NCBI GenBank assembly: GCA_038049695.1
Contig: CP142461.1
Span: 29,581,001 to 29,645,000, forward strand
Direction of reading: 5' to 3'
Length of the DNA stretch: 64,000 nt
Origin: Cinnamomum chago
Taxonomy: Eukaryota; Streptophyta; Magnoliopsida; Laurales; Lauraceae
The notes under the pieces were generated by a model, which saw only the letters and a program-made list of their open reading frames with translations, was not told where the DNA came from and searched no databases. Below are positions 28,769-42,638 of this stretch, in pieces. Position numbers and translations under genes: made by a program. Within the stretch, counting starts at the first letter, position 1; every line of letters begins with the position of its first letter.

Positions 28769-30779
28769 CATAGTCGTTAAAGGTGTGTCCTGCCACAGAG
28801 TGGGTTGCTTGTCCTTGTAGGCTTGGTTTTTGGGACTTTTTTTCTCTGACAGTTGCTGAAGCTTTTATCTATCTTTCCTTGATATTAAGAACAATCAGTT
28901 TATAAATTTTGCGGATATATGAATTTTGGTTATTTGCACCTTTATCTGCTGTGTCTAGCACTGGTTTCAGGGGCTTTATGCATACGAGTGCAGTTTATGT
29001 TGCAAATAAGCAGATGGTTTAAACAAATAAGTTAATGATTCTTTATAGAAGAGCATACCAAGCAGCTCTGGCTGCTGCCTGATTGGTTGCTTTTGCTCTA
29101 GAGCCAGACTACTCGGCCCGATTTTGGGGACCGGGCCGAACAGACTTTCTGTTTGCTCTAGCTAGCTGCTATCTTGGTGGGTAGCTTGTGTGGGTGGATG
29201 GGTTAAGTTAAACTGCCTTTGCATCGTGGTTCTGGGGAGTTGATACACTCGATCGATCCCTTTGGGGATATTGATGATGGCCCAAAACTACCATGGATTT
29301 TAAGATGATATGGCCATATAATCTGAACTTCTTTTTTAATACATTGTCTTTGTTGACCTTTTATATGCCACATCTTACAGATCTGGGGAACCCCCAATCC
29401 ACAAAATTACGTCACCACACAAATCATCATAGGTCACCAAATGATTGTGCCTAGAAACTTTTAGCTGTAAGAAACCAACTCCTGAAGGCCTGTACTAGTA
29501 GTAAATGGATAAGTTCTTGCTGTGGAAATATGAATTAACAGCACAGGCTTAAATACTATGATGTCTGAATTATATTCAAGAGGTTGCTCTTAAATATTTT
29601 GCAAGATTTAATCATAGAAAGTGAGTACTTAATAAACCCTTTTATAGTTATGAGAGTATATGGAAATACAAGTGCTCAAGAAGGAAAAAGATGAGAAAGA
29701 AATTGAATATACAGCATGCAGGATGGAAGAAGCTCTATGTCTTGTTCTTGTAGCCTGTTTGAAGGTTGCTGCCCAGCTTACCTGCTGCCTGTAGAAGGTT
29801 ATTAATTAGCCAGCATCAGTTGCAGTAGAAATCTGTGTGAGATGTCAAACTAGAGTCCTAGTTCTCTTACAAGCTAGCCTCAGATCCTCAATTAGAATCA
29901 TTTTTGCAAGTAATATACATAGTTTGTCTTATTGAAGGAGAGAATGGATTATTATTCCGCCCAGATGTGCATTTGCGATCCCCTCTAGATATTGGATCAA
30001 AAAGCACCATCAAAACTGAGCTCCATGTTGCATGGGAAATCCAGTTAGCCTTAGTCCACCATCATATAACATATTTACGAACGGCTTTTAGAAAAGAAAT
30101 TGACCTAGGAGCCTGGTAAAATAGTCATTTTGAATTTTCCTTAAAGATCAATCAGCTTGGTAAATTATGAAAACCTTTGGGCCAATTTTGATTCTAGTGA
30201 ACCAACAACAGCTAGATTATGGTAATGAATGAGAGATGACATGTTTGGATAATGAGATCTCTCTTGGTATGAATTTTCCAAATAGGAAATCTAGATTTTG
30301 TTGGAAATTTTAGGCTTCATTACACATGGACTGGCCTTGCAGATCAGGGGCGGAACCAAGATATAGGCATTGGAGGGCATTGCTAAAAATGACTTAACCC
30401 ACTTAACAGAGACACACACACCCTTCATTATATTTAAAGATGTGCGTTGAGTGGCATTGACTGAGTAAAGGTGTGCTTCACATGTCAGCTGCCATCAATA
30501 CTTGCAGAATTTCTAACAGCGCCCCCTCTATTTATGATAGACACTTATTAAAAAGAAACTAAGTAGTTTGATTTTGACTGGTTGACAACATGGCCTATGT
30601 AGCCGACGAAGGAAGGTGAAGGCATCGATTTGTCATTTGCCTTCCTCTCAGGCCAACCCATCCCATGTGCCCAATCAATCACGGCAATGATCAAAACCCT
30701 TGTTCGCATGGTAAATCAGTGGTTGTAGAACCCCATAACCAGTCACAAGAAGATGACACTACTAAATTTGATTATGTGC

Positions 30780-30845
30780 ACAAACAATAATACAATTCAT
30801 GGAGCTGACTCTAATATAGTTGACACTAGGCCTTGATGATGATAA
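30780..30845 (+). mobile_element. RTE-type LINE 3' tail fragment
   Basis: AATTCATGGAGCTGACTC, then GTTGACACTAGGCCTTGATG and a TGATGATGATAATGG tail, resemble the 3' ends of plant RTE LINEs seen better at 38895-38970. Confidence 0.4.
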
Positions 30846-32324
30846 TGGTGCGGGTGTATCGCATGGGAGGACTTGTCTCTAATGCATTATATTGGTACCT
30901 CCTTGTCCAACCTTTGTGTATCACTTCCATCTTTTTTTCCTACATTGTGGGCCATTTGTCAAGCGATCTAGAATGTTGCTCATGGGCTTTAAACCATGGG
31001 AAAATTGATGCGGTCCGTGCATTGTGCCTCTGCAAAAACAATTTCTTCAACCCTTGGGGACATGGAGATCTCTCCCAACAAACTGTTTAAAGGGTTGAAG
31101 AAGTCTCAGCTTATCAATTTTTCACATGAACCCCACTTTCCATCAGACAACATGTGTTTTGTGGAAAAAGTGAAAGATGTATATATTGATGATGCAAAGA
31201 TTCATTTCAGTGATGGATTTATAATTGTCAGAAAACATGGGGCCTCTTTGTAAATTATTCTTGAGAAATTAATGACATCCGTCTCATTTCCCTTTCTAAG
31301 GGGAAGAAAAACGAAGGTCCTTTCCTTTTCAGACGGGCATTTCTCTTTTGACTATGAATTCTCTGCCCCTCAATTCAAGATTCTTATATTGCAACATGGC
31401 CCATCAGTAGAATCTGAGTTCAATGGTAATAAGTGAATGCACAGCTCTGGTAACGTGATATTACATGTGATCAATTTTCGACGGTGGAACAATTTCAATT
31501 GGAGTCGGAGTTAAACTTGGCTCAACCAAAACACACATGTAACAATGATTTTGAATTGTTTAGATTTCAAATGCCGCGCTCACGGTAGAAATATAATGCC
31601 CTGCATGGTCTAAATTGAATCATACTAGAGTGAAAGTTGGCGGAGACAATGCACGAGGAGGACATCATTTATGTGGGATTCTTAGCTTTTGATGAGTAAA
31701 CACTTAAAACTCTTGTGCTTAAGATTTGGAGTCCATTATTTAAAACTATATTAACCTACATGAGCCCTGAAAACAAAGAGCCATGTGCAGGAGAGTTGGT
31801 GAGATTTTTTCTACGACCTTCCTTAGTCCGACAAGATATAGACTAGAAAGAAAGGGAAAGGGATGTATGGGTGTGGTTGTGGTCATGCGATCATGTGATA
31901 GGTCTCAAATTAATACCCAATGTGTTTTGTTCATAAAAATGAAAAACATTGACTTGGGAGTCAAGGTGATGAAGGAAGGGGATCGATCATATTCATGAGA
32001 GGGTAGGCAAACTGCCCATTCCGTGTTGCTAAAGTTCCCACGCGGGCCTATTTGTTTACCCATTCCAGTCGGTGGGGGATGCTGGATATTGAATTCCCAA
32101 GTACCTCAGCTTTGTTTTGTTAGCATCTGTAATGGGGCCCACTTATATTCACATGTTGCTGGACTCATCCACAGAGGTTAGTCCCTCACAATAAACCTTT
32201 GGTAGTTGCTAACCAAGGATATATTAATCCTTGAATACTGATAAGGATAAGAATCCCTTTTACATATAATATCTCTTATTCTCTTCTTCCAAAAGACTAT
32301 ATATAGACATATAGATATGGGAGG

Positions 32325-32664
32325 TAGGATTGTAAACGGGTCCGTTTCGGTTCTGGTCCATGGTAGATCCGAAATTGGAACTGTTAAGGAGAATGTGGAA
32401 CCGGAACTAGAACTATATATGGGATGGGTCTGGGTCCAAATCTCAATCTAGGTAAATAATGATATTAAAAAAAAGCATAATTTTTAAGAGAGATATTCGA
32501 AAATTGAGGTGATATGTCGCGTCTCAGGTCCAGGAGTCTAAATCAAAATAGAACCGGACTCGGACTAATTTATTTATCGGGGCTTAAATAAGGAATCAGA
32601 CCCGATTTTTAACGAGTCGGAACCTCCTGGTAATCAAAAAATCGGAGACCCATTTACATACCTA
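32325..32664. mobile_element. hAT-type MITE, 340 bp
   Basis: Left end TAGGATTGTAAACGGGTCC and right end GGAGACCCATTTACATACCTA form imperfect inverted repeats. Flanking octamers ATGGGAGG and ATAAGAGG match at 6 of 8. The interior has the same GGTTC/CCGGA-rich style as the MITEs at 13556 and 16605, so it belongs to a related family. Confidence 0.65.
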
Positions 32665-33377
32665 ATAAGAGGGAGTGACTGGAACAACTCTAGTGTAAGT
32701 TCCATGAGAAAAACTCTCCTTAATAAGAAAATAGATATAAAAAAAACCCCTCTTGAAGTGTCCATTCTTACACACTAAAGTTCGAACCCTGTAGCCAAGT
32801 GAGAATAAGTGCTCCTTTTAGGTTTTTTTTTTTTTTAAAAAAAAGGAAAATTTTAAAGAAGAGAATTATCTAATGCTTGTGTATTGGAAGTCCACAATTC
32901 ATTAAAACAGGACCTTGACCTTGACCCATATCAAAATCACTAGTAATCCCATATCCGACCCGATTGGGAACCCTATTCCTTCATTCGGATACAGCATTTA
33001 TCAAGTCTCCAAAGCTGAATTGTACGTGATCTTTTGCCAGTAAAGCAAACTACACGTTTTGCAATTTGCTTTAAGGCTTATAAACTGACAAAAAACACTG
33101 AAACACCTTTCTGCACCTATCTCTCTCTCTCTCACACGCACACATGCAGGAAAGCAGCTTTTCCCATTCAAATCCCGTGTCAGATCCAAACACAAAGATT
33201 CTCTCTTCTCTTTCCAATCTAATATCATCTCTCTCTCAAAACTAAGATTTTCAAAATCCCCATCTTTCATCGTCGTCGTCGTCTCTATCAATTTCCATCT
33301 TTCAGAGAATTGGATTGGTTTTCAAACCGTCTCTGAGGCTGGGAATCGTTGTGTTTTGATTGGATTGGACGGTGAGG

Positions 33378-36300
33378 ATGAGGCAGCATTTTTCCTCTAT
33401 GGTGAACGGGCTGGCGAAGTCTGTGTCGCTGTCGCTGTCTGTGAGGAGAGAGAAGAGGGACAGTGAGGAGGAAGCTGGAAGAGAAGCTGCAGAAGCGCTG
33501 GTGAGAGAAGCGAAGAAGAGGAATATGATTCTTCGCTCTTGTGGAAATGTTGATGCGGAGGGTTGTAAGATTTTCGCATCTGTTCACACCAAGAGAGGAG
33601 AGAAAGGGGTGAATCAGGACTGCTGTCTTGTGTGGGAGGTTTCAATCTTTCTTCACATCTCCATTTCTTTCTTTCTTTCTTTCAAATTCATGTGTTTTGG
33701 GTCATTTGAATTTTGCTTCTTGTAATCCTCTTTGCATGATTTTTTAATTCTTAGGCTTGTACATGGAGATTCTTACTGTTAAATGTGTGTTCTGTATGCA
33801 TGATAGGAGTTTGGATGCCAAGAAGATATGATATTCTGTGGTGTGTTTGATGGGCATGGCCGTTGGGGGCACTATGTGGCGAAAAAGGTCAGAGAATCGC
33901 TGCCATCCTCTTTGCTTTGCAATTGGCAGGAAACTCTCACCTTGACTCCCCTTGATTCAGATTTTGATCTGGAACAAGATAAAAAGGTTCATCAATGTGA
34001 TGCCTGGAGGCAGTCATATATAAAAACTTGTGCTGTTATAGACAAGGAGCTGGAGAAAAACCGCAGGCTGGATAGCTTCCACAGTGGTACTACTGCACTA
34101 ACTGTGGTCAAACAGGTAATAAGAGTTTTGAATCCAGCCTTCTCTCCCTCTCTCTCTCTCTCAGTAATTTGTGTAAAGTGTTGGACTAGCAATAAAGTAT
34201 TGGTATTTCTTATTCCTTTCATAGGCCATTGAATTTAAAGAATTATTTTAATTGGGAATCTTCATGGACTTTTGCATCATGTTGCATCTTGTTTAAGAGA
34301 GAAATATGTTTGGGAAAGGGTAGTGGAAATATAATAGAGTCTTATTCATCTGGTGAATTTTTAATTAGAAAAAGGTAATGTTGCTAAGTTTCTAATTACA
34401 GTGGATTTTGTTCATCTGGCTTCTGTTTTTCTTCTTTTTTTTTTTATCCCTCAAGCATTCATTTTAAGTAGAGATCTTGCATAGGTGAAAACTGAGGCCT
34501 GTAAAACTTAAGCTTTTTTACCAGGTTTCCTATTTGGTGCAGCATTATAAAGTGGGGTGCATTGTGGTGACTAGATTTTTTTTTTTAAGCACTTAATCGA
34601 TGATTCTCAGGCGTGTAGACTGTTTCAAAGTGTGAGATATTGGGATTAATTAAGGTTAGATTTTTTATAATAGAAGATATTGGTGCATTCATTTGGTGAT
34701 AATCTTGGTATGGAATGGGACAGAGCAATCCTAGTATCTGGATATAGCACAGACTAAATGTAAGGAGATAAACTTGATATCTTGTTGACTCACCCAGACC
34801 TGACAGATTTTCCAGAGATGGATGCCTCTCTCCAGGTATAGTGATCATATGTTTTTACATAATAATGCTTCATATTATAAATAACCATGAGAGAGACAGA
34901 GAAGAAAAGAAAAAAATATATTGCAAAGAGCTTTAATACACTTCCAAAGAAGTATCATAATTCACAACTCATGTCTGAAGGGAAGATCAGTCCTTGATAT
35001 TTTAACTTGATAAAAGAATTTCCCTCCATCTTCCCAAAATTTCCAGAAAACAAAGTGATCAAACCTGCTGTCAGCAAACTGGGAGCCAGGCTTTGTAGCC
35101 TTTTGCATGAGAGGAGATTTATAAGCCAAAGATATACTAGTAGCAAGTAGCAATAGGGTACTGAGTGACTGATGTCATATTACTTTTTTCTTTTTTCTTT
35201 TTTTTGGGAGTTTAGGCTTCTTGCCACATCAGGCACAAGGAAATTTTCTTTTCAATTTGGGTTTTCTCCATGCTGATGGAGTTCGCGAATTTGAAACAAA
35301 ATTCTTTTTCTCCTCCCAAGATGTGGAGGAGCCAAACACAGCTTATTCTTTCATTTTCCTCTTGACGTACAGATGTTGTTCGTTTTAGTGGATCAAAATA
35401 GTTGTTTTTCTTTACAAGTTAAGGACTTATCATAATATTCTTAGCTTATCCAACTTCAATCAGCAGTTGCATATAGTTTCCACTTTGATGTTTTGCTAGG
35501 GAGACGTTATTGTCATTGCAAATGTTGGTGATTCCCGTGCTGTGTTGGCTACAACTATGGATGATGGCAACCTGGTTCCAGTTCAGCTCACTGTTGATTT
35601 TAAACCAAGTTTGCCACGTAATTCTCTCTCTCTCTCTCTCTCTCTCTCATGGCTGTCTATCATACGTGTCATTTGTGCAAATATTGTTACTTGCTTTATG
35701 CTATATCAACATGGCCAACTTGTTACGCTTGCTAAAAGTCTTGAGTACAGATATCTTCCAACAATTTTGAGACATAATTGGCCACTTGAGATCATTAAGT
35801 TTTCATGAACTGCCTCTACTTCTAGATTCTGATGGTTTATCCTGTGATTTCACATCTCATTTTCCAAACTATTTACTGCAATGTTTGGATGCATGGCCTG
35901 TGCGTCAACTTTCCCGTTTAGTTTTTAAGTCGAGTTTTTGCTTTTCCGAAAAATTTATATTCCCCAATTTGTTGTAGGAAATCACGTGTGACCTGCATGC
36001 CACGGGTCCCACTCAGATCGAGCATGGCAGAGGCCTGCAGAGAATACAATCTCACTTAGTGTACAACTTGATTTGTCCCTACAATAAGACTCCCAATAGG
36101 ATTGGTGGATGTCGGTTTCTTGGCGAAGAAGTCTTCAGTAAATGTGGCTCTTCGGGACTTGTCTATATACAGATAAGGAAGCCCTAGGGTTGGATGCTCT
36201 CCATTCCCATAGGTTAGACCTATGTGAAGAGATCCGCACGGCTTCCCAATTGCCAGAATGTACATAGATCTCTAGCCGCATGTCGGAGTCTCCGCATCCA

Positions 36301-38220
36301 GATTCATCATTTGTATATGTGGATTTCACTTACTTTGTTAGAGAACTCTAGAAACAATCCTTAATGCATCCATGTTTCAATAGATGCTTTTCTATGTTTC
36401 CTCTGTTGCTTTCAAGAAATAAAATGAACTGTTACCTTCTCAAGGGGAAAATTTCTTTAAAGGAGAAATTCAGTCTGAAAATCACTTCCCCAATTAAGAT
36501 ATATGGTGCAAATCAGTTAAAATTAAACAAACAGCAAAATGGCCCATGTCCAGATTGTATTGGGTTAATCCCACTGTGAACCAGCTGTAGAAGAAAATCT
36601 CACTATTTAGACATCTTAAACTTTTGGTCAGGGGCCTAAAAATGGAAGGCAGTGACTTTTGAACAAGAATACAGTGATGAAAGTAGTGATCTTTGAACAA
36701 GAAAAGGTTCTATCAATAAGAAGCAGAGGAACAGAAGCAGAGGCGCTTTTAATCCAGTGACTTTTGCAATTAGCCTATCCATAATGGGACCTGCCCAATG
36801 ACAGTCTGAGCTGGAACCACAATGCTGTGATGATGCAGTGGATTAGCTACTTTAACATAATATGGTGTTCAATTTAGATTTTCTCAATTTTAATGTTCAA
36901 GTAACAGTTCCTTGGCCTCAGTTTTACCTTTAAGTTTGCATTAATAATCCAACTTCTGATGAGAAAATTGTGTGGCTAAATACTAATAGTGGTTCTCACC
37001 TTAGGATTGTCATGCATCTTATTTTTTCTGATATCAGAGGAGGCTGAGCGTATAACGCAATGCAAGGGACGTGTGTTCTGTTTAGAAGATGAACCTGGAT
37101 TGCATAGGTTATGGCTACCAGATGGGGAAACACCAGGACTGGCAATGTCAAGAGCCTTCGGAGACTACTGCGTTAAAGACTTTGGCCTTATTTCAGTGCC
37201 AGAAGTGACACAAAGGCATGTAACCAACAGAGACCAATTCATTGTGCTGGCAACTGATGGGGTACGCATTTTCGCTAACAACTTCTGCATATGATAAAAC
37301 AATTTATGAAATGCCTAATACATGAAGCACGAGTACTATTCTGCATTTCCCCAACCCAAGTTTCAGAATATATGGTATGAGTATCCTGTTGAGTTCTTTA
37401 ACACGACAAAAAAAAAAAAAAAGGAAATTCAAATGATAAACTGCATACAGTAGGATGCGATTTGAATCTTATTGAGTCTTCCAGCGCTTCTGTGGTTGGT
37501 GCAAAGGCACGACAGCCTGTGTCTTATTGGGGAGGGGGCATGCATAATATATATACCTTGTCATATCATCATCATCATCAAAGCCTTGTCTCAACTATGT
37601 TGGGGTCGACTACATGAATTTTATTTCTCTACTCCGATCTATCCCGAGTCAAATCCTCAAAGAAGTTGTACGTCTTCAATTCTAGTTTTACTATCTCCAT
37701 CCACGTCCTCTTCAGCCTACCCCCCCCCCCCCCCCGGTCAGCCATCAACATACATAGCCAAATTTTTCCTAGCCCGTGCCGTTGCCTGCCTACGTTTGAC
37801 ATACCCAAACCATCTCAAATTGATCTGTCTAATTTTATCACCTATTATACAAATATACATAATATATATATGTGTGCGCTTGCGCAGTAGAAATAGAATA
37901 TAAATGCTGATTCCCTAGTACATACAAGGTATTCTAGAATAAAGTTTATAAACTCTCTCTTGTTTTGATACCAAAAGGTCTTCAATGATTTGATGAGTAG
38001 TAAAACTGGCATTTCTTTTTCATATTCTTAGGTATGGGATGTTATTTCCAACCAAGAAGCAGTGGAGATTGTCTCTTCAACTCCAGAAAGAGGAAAATCT
38101 GCTAAAAGGCTTGTGGAATGTGCAGCCCGTGCTTGGAAACATAAGAGACGGGGGGTGGCAGTGGATGACTGTTCAGCCATATGCCTCTTCTTTCACTGTT
38201 CCTCTTCATCGATCCACTAA
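33378..38220 (+). CDS. Protein phosphatase 2C (PPM family), plant clade E type
   Basis: Metal-dependent Ser/Thr phosphatase of 366 residues. The five exons are 33378-33638, 33807-34115, 35500-35617, 37038-37261 and 38032-38220. All have GT-AG borders, and the frame is continuous to the TAA at 38218. PP2C motifs appear in order: GVNQDCCLVWEEFG, FCGVFDGHGRWGH (metal-binding Asp), SGTTALTVV, ANVGDSRAVLA, GLAMSRAFGDYCVKDFG, IVLATDGVWDV and VAVDDCSAICLFF. All the usual metal-coordinating Asp residues are present, so activity is expected. The N-terminal 60 residues are basic and Ser-rich, as in Arabidopsis PP2C73/34-like proteins. There is no transmembrane segment. The 5' flank has CT-rich repeats. 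I am sure of the family, less so of the exact orthologue. Confidence 0.93.
35629..35650. repeat. (CT)n microsatellite at the start of PP2C intron 3
   Basis: A run of about 11 CT units starts some 10 bp after the exon 3 donor. Confidence 0.8.
37555..37835 (-). mobile_element. RTE-type LINE 3' end inside PP2C intron 4
   Basis: On the minus strand the segment reads through RWFGYVK, the usual end of the RTE reverse transcriptase region. Near its 3' end it reads IHVVDPNIVETR, then a (TGA)n tail at 37565-37580. An 18-base C run (about 37720-37737) interrupts it. It is truncated at the 5' side and dead, and lies antisense to the host gene. Confidence 0.7.
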
Positions 38221-38676
38221 TAGCACGCAGCTGCTCCAACCACGCATGTGAAACAACAGCACAGCAGGTAGCTCTGCATTGTTTCTAAGCTACCTGATTG
38301 TTTTAGTGCCATTCTCTATTAGATGTTGATGACAGTCTTTTTTTATCTTTGACTTTGATGGATGGCCTCCATTTCATCCACCATTTGTAACTCAATTTTG
38401 TTAGCCATCCATAACATTAGATCAATCTACTAAAAGCTCATCATCATTAGTCCCACAACAAAAGCGCAGTTCTGGAATATTTGTACAATTTATCTGTCCA
38501 CATGGTAGAATTTACCAGTATTTAAAATGTTGAGGCATGAGGTTAGGCATTCCAAAACCCCAAAGCATGAGCAAGTCTCAACATGTGCAATCTAAGTCTC
38601 ACAAGCACAACTTTTTTAATAAATAAATAAATAATTGCATAAAATATAAAGTATATTAAAATAAATAAAAACAGAT

Positions 38677-38717
<41 letters not shown>

Positions 38718-38894
38718 CTCTATTCTGGGCTACTGGTCTGGAGTGATAACTTTAACTCAAGAACCCAAGGATCAATTCTTGGACATGTATATGAAATCAA
38801 GGTGCCAACACCACTCAACCATGAGTCAATAAACCAATAGATCCAGAGAAGTGCAATCTACCCAATGTTTTGGCTTATGATAGATTAGAATGAA

Positions 38895-38970
38895 GAAGCA
38901 AAATTCATGTAAAATTTGTCGACCCCGACATTGTTAGGATAAGGCTTTGATGATGATGATGATGAATGGA
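38895..38970 (+). mobile_element. RTE-type LINE 3' tail fragment
   Basis: GTCGACCCCGACATTGTTAG, then GGCTTTGATGATGATGATGA, is the canonical 3' end of plant RTE LINEs: a VDP codon block followed by a TGA tail. Confidence 0.65.
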
Positions 38971-40211
38971 TCTAATAAAATTGACAAAATGCTTAAATCA
39001 AAAACAAGAAATTTGAGTTCTTCAAATTGCAGCTCCCCAAACCAACACCCCACCACCACCATCTGGAGTGAAACGTGGTGCACTTTGGGACACATTTATC
39101 CCAAGGCGAGCCTCAGGTGCAAGCCTGAAATGCCTGACACAGGATGTAGTTATAATTTAGTAGAAATATGCATTTTGATTTAGTAAATTTGGTTAAGCAA
39201 TTTTTGAAAATCAAGATTTTTGGCATTCTCTGAATTGGGGACTTGCATATGACCAGCTCAGTGTTGTTCTGCTGGCACCCATGCAAATCATGATATATCA
39301 CTAGAAAGTTGAGAAATTTTAGTTGCTTAGGACTTGGGCTTTTAAAGCAAAACATATTTTGCATTGATCTTTTACTTAAAAAAACAACCTTGAGTCACTA
39401 ATTCCACACACCAATTTCTATTAGAATCCATACCCACACAAACTCCTTTTTCTCCATGAATAGTATCACCACAATTTCACTTTCATCCGCCCACCATCCA
39501 CTATCCACCATTGGACTGATTCACAAAAGACAGTGCACTTGTAGAGCCATTGAACTTTAAATCCCTAAAATCAATGGTTAGGATCATCTGATCGAAGTAA
39601 TATTTGGCACATGCCTGATTCACATTAAACCCTTCATCAGTCCCTACACCTTGTAATTGGATGCATCCAAGTGGTCCTTACTTTCAACAGCCATATGATA
39701 TGGTTTCAATTAAGAAATACCTGTGAACTGAGCATATGGAAGGGCAGGATTCCGACATGAATGGCTGAGGTGTTGTCTTTTTAACAACCACTTCAGTATC
39801 TATAGGTTAATTGTTATTCATTCTATAAAGGAGGTCCCTTTGCTGTTTCTATGGATTTTATGCTTTCAGAGTGTTCCAACCTTCCCAGATCCCAATTACC
39901 TTTCGTGGAGATTAGTGGACTCCATATGTCATGTAACCAACCTAAAATATAGGGTGTGTCTGGCATCGTACCATTCGGATGCTCACATATTCCCACAATA
40001 TGAGTTTACAAAAAATAAATTTGTTAAGTGTAAATCATTGTTCCGAATTTCGTTCTCACCGGAAGGAATTACAAAATTTTAACCCGGTGGTATACAATAG
40101 TTGGAACAAAACAACCTGGCACATTGTTTCCTACTTATCTCTTGTATTTTAAAGAAAGCCATTAAAAGACTCAAATCATCCCACTTATCCTAATGGTAGG
40201 CTGCATGTTCA

Positions 40212-40712
40212 CAATCTCAAAGAAGACGCCCTACTTAGTAGTTTCTAAAGGTGAGTCATATGGTCACAATAACAAAAGGTGGGCCCATGTTATAATTCAT
40301 ATAATGGAGGGACCACATTATGAGGCCCCATGTTCTAATTTCTAAAAGTGTGCATCATGTTGTTTTTTCTAAAGGCGGGTCCCGTGTTCACAACCACAGA
40401 AGAGGTGGCCCCACTTTATGATTCTTATAGGTAGGTTATATGGTCACAGTTGCAAAAGGTGAAGCCACATTGTAAACCCTATGAATGTAAGCCCACATTG
40501 TGAATCTTATAAATGTGGCCCCATGTTCTAATTTTTAAAGGTGGGTTCCACATTGTGATTTTTTAAAGGCGGGTCATGTGTTCACAATCAATCAATAAGA
40601 TGGCCCCACATTATAATTCTTATAAAGTTGGGCCCATATTGTAAATTTTATGAATGTGCCCCCATGTTCTTATCTCTAAAAGTGGGCACCGCATTATAAT
40701 TTCTAAAAGTGC
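40212..40712. repeat. Degenerate tandem repeat, about 190 bp, 2.5 units
   Basis: Units starting near 40212, 40401 and 40598 share ordered blocks: GGCCCCA(C/T)-TTATAATTCTTATA, ATATGGTCACA-T-CAAAAGGT, CCCCATGTTCTAATTT and TTTTAAAGGCGGGTC-GTGTTCACAA. Each unit itself contains repeated 'GTGGGCCCAT-TT-TAATT' sub-blocks. Confidence 0.6.
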
Positions 40713-42629
40713 TACTACAATCTCTTATATGGTGATTGCATTCTCGTGGGCCCTATCAACCACCTTTATTTTTCTAATTCCATGGTCTCCATATTTGTAA
40801 TCCAAACTGTTTATTTTATTTATTGAACCAATAAACCCTAAGACCTTAAAGCTGATTATCTTAAATCTTCATAAATTTTAAGAGATTTGTAAAAATATTC
40901 TAAACCTACAAATCTGATTTTCTACAATTCCTTGGCCCCAAATTCATGATCTAAACCATTCAGTATTCTTGCATTAATGGTAAATATCAGGACTCTCTGT
41001 ATCTTTCAATTATAATTTTCAGAATAAATTTTATTTTGTAATGATTGTTCCCACATGCAAATGTCCTTCATTACTTGACTAGTACCTTTCGCTAGTATAT
41101 TTTATACATGTATTCAGTATGTTAAGCATACCAAATATATTGCATATGGTCCCCAAGTTAGGACGCGAGTGTAAGTTGAGGTGCATGAGTTTGAGCTCCT
41201 AGCGTGAAAAGAAAAAGTCATAATAGTAGTTGGGACTCAATTTGAATCTGGACCCTTTATTTGGGCCTAATCCATTTGGTGGACTTTAATTTAAATACAG
41301 ATATAGATACATGGCCAGTAACCAAGAGTCAGGTCCAGTAATAATGATCACTATTTTTTTTTATAGATGATAGTCAGTAATGATCAGTTTAAGTCGGAAC
41401 CTATAGAATATAATCAGACTCAATGGTTCTTGATGAGGGTCCCCTCAAGCTCAAACTCAAACCTGTCCTGCCCTACTACACCTGACCCACACAAATCCAG
41501 TGAGATCAAAAAAAGTTCATGATTTGTGATACCAAACTAACCCCGTCAAATAAACGAGTCAAATATAAAAATCAGACCAATTTAATAATGGTTACTATAA
41601 TTTTTCATTTGAAAATGTAAAAATAAATCAAACGCATTCCTTGCAGACTAAAGGACTTAAATCTGCAAGCCAGCTCCCTAATCTTGGAAATGTTCACTAC
41701 CAACTTGATACACAATTTTGGTGTATCACAGTACTTCAGTCATAAATGGGAGGGTCAGTATTGGACAGTGCAGTCAAAACCAGAAGCCAATTTGGATTAA
41801 AATCTTAAAACCCTAAAACCCTTCAACCTACTACTAAATCCACCCCTAACCAAAGCCAGTCAAGAGCGAAAAATAAAAAGGGGATAGTCCAGTGGTTGGG
41901 TATGTGTGTGCTGGCAGTCCTCGCCCTAGATGCATACACTGTCTTCTACGAAGTGTGTGCTTCGGTTCAATCTCACGTCTTCTACGAAACTGGAATTTCC
42001 AATGTAATTGCTGGTCGTCTTCTTCTTCTTCTTCTTCTGTCCATTCTTACAGGAGAATGCTTACCATCCACAACAATTTTCTCAATGAAGTACTGTTGCC
42101 CGGGTCACGACATAATCCGAGTCTCTCCATGGAACAGCCTTAATCTTGTAAATAGCCTGTCTATTTATGTTAGTATTCTACTTTCAAAATCCAAATAAAA
42201 TGATTTGATTGTTGGGATGAAAATGGTCCTGCTAATATTTAAGGGAGAATTAGATGGTTCTGTGATACCCAGATACTTGTACATGCTTGACAGATATGGC
42301 ATTTGAATTGGTATTTGTTACTATATTGACACTACAAAAAATGTAACTTTTAGTGGCAGACAAAACCACCTTTTAGTGGAGGGTTTTTCCTCGGCTAAAA
42401 GTCTTCTTTTTTTTTTTCTTTTTTTTTTTTGTGTGATACATACTTCTAGTATTTAGATTTAGCATATATCCTACCTACCAAGTCGACTATTTCATATCAT
42501 GGTTGGAAAACTCTTCGAGTTGACTCCTGACTCTCTCGAGTCATCTTGTTTTGACGAAAGACCGAGTCAAAAATAAAGGAGACCTGGTAAAGTATTCTCA
42601 TTTTAATAAGTTATTTGCATCCCAAAATA

Positions 42630-42638
42630 TTTAATAAA
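42630..42638. repeat. 9-bp target-site duplication, left
   Basis: TTTAATAAA directly precedes the left terminus of the Mutator-like element and is repeated exactly at 46908-46916. Confidence 0.85.

Larger units (their letters stand above)
28769..33377. other. Intergenic region between RPL19 and the PP2C gene
   Basis: No gene is supported. It contains the RPL19 3' flank, an 8-bp-arm inverted repeat (TCGGCCCG and CGGGCCGA near 29120), an RTE LINE tail near 30780-30845 and a hAT MITE at 32325-32664. The PP2C 5' leader has CT and GTC repeats. Short open frames at 29904-31998 show no recognisable domain. Confidence 0.45.
38221..42629. other. Intergenic region downstream of the PP2C gene
   Basis: No gene is supported. 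Contains an RTE LINE tail, a (CT)n(TA)n microsatellite at about 38675-38717, a degenerate tandem repeat at 40212-40712 and an isolated CACTACAAAAAA motif at about 42331. The 100-codon open frame at 41896-42198 lacks a recognisable domain. Confidence 0.45.

Noticed and set aside
41892..42198. Overlapping 83- and 100-codon frames
   Set aside because: No recognisable domain or splice context. One frame contains a leucine run from a CTT repeat.
42331..42410. Start of a CACTA element (CACTACAAAAAATG with TTTTAGTGG repeats)
   Set aside because: No matching inverse end or subterminal array was found within reach. It may be a small fragment.
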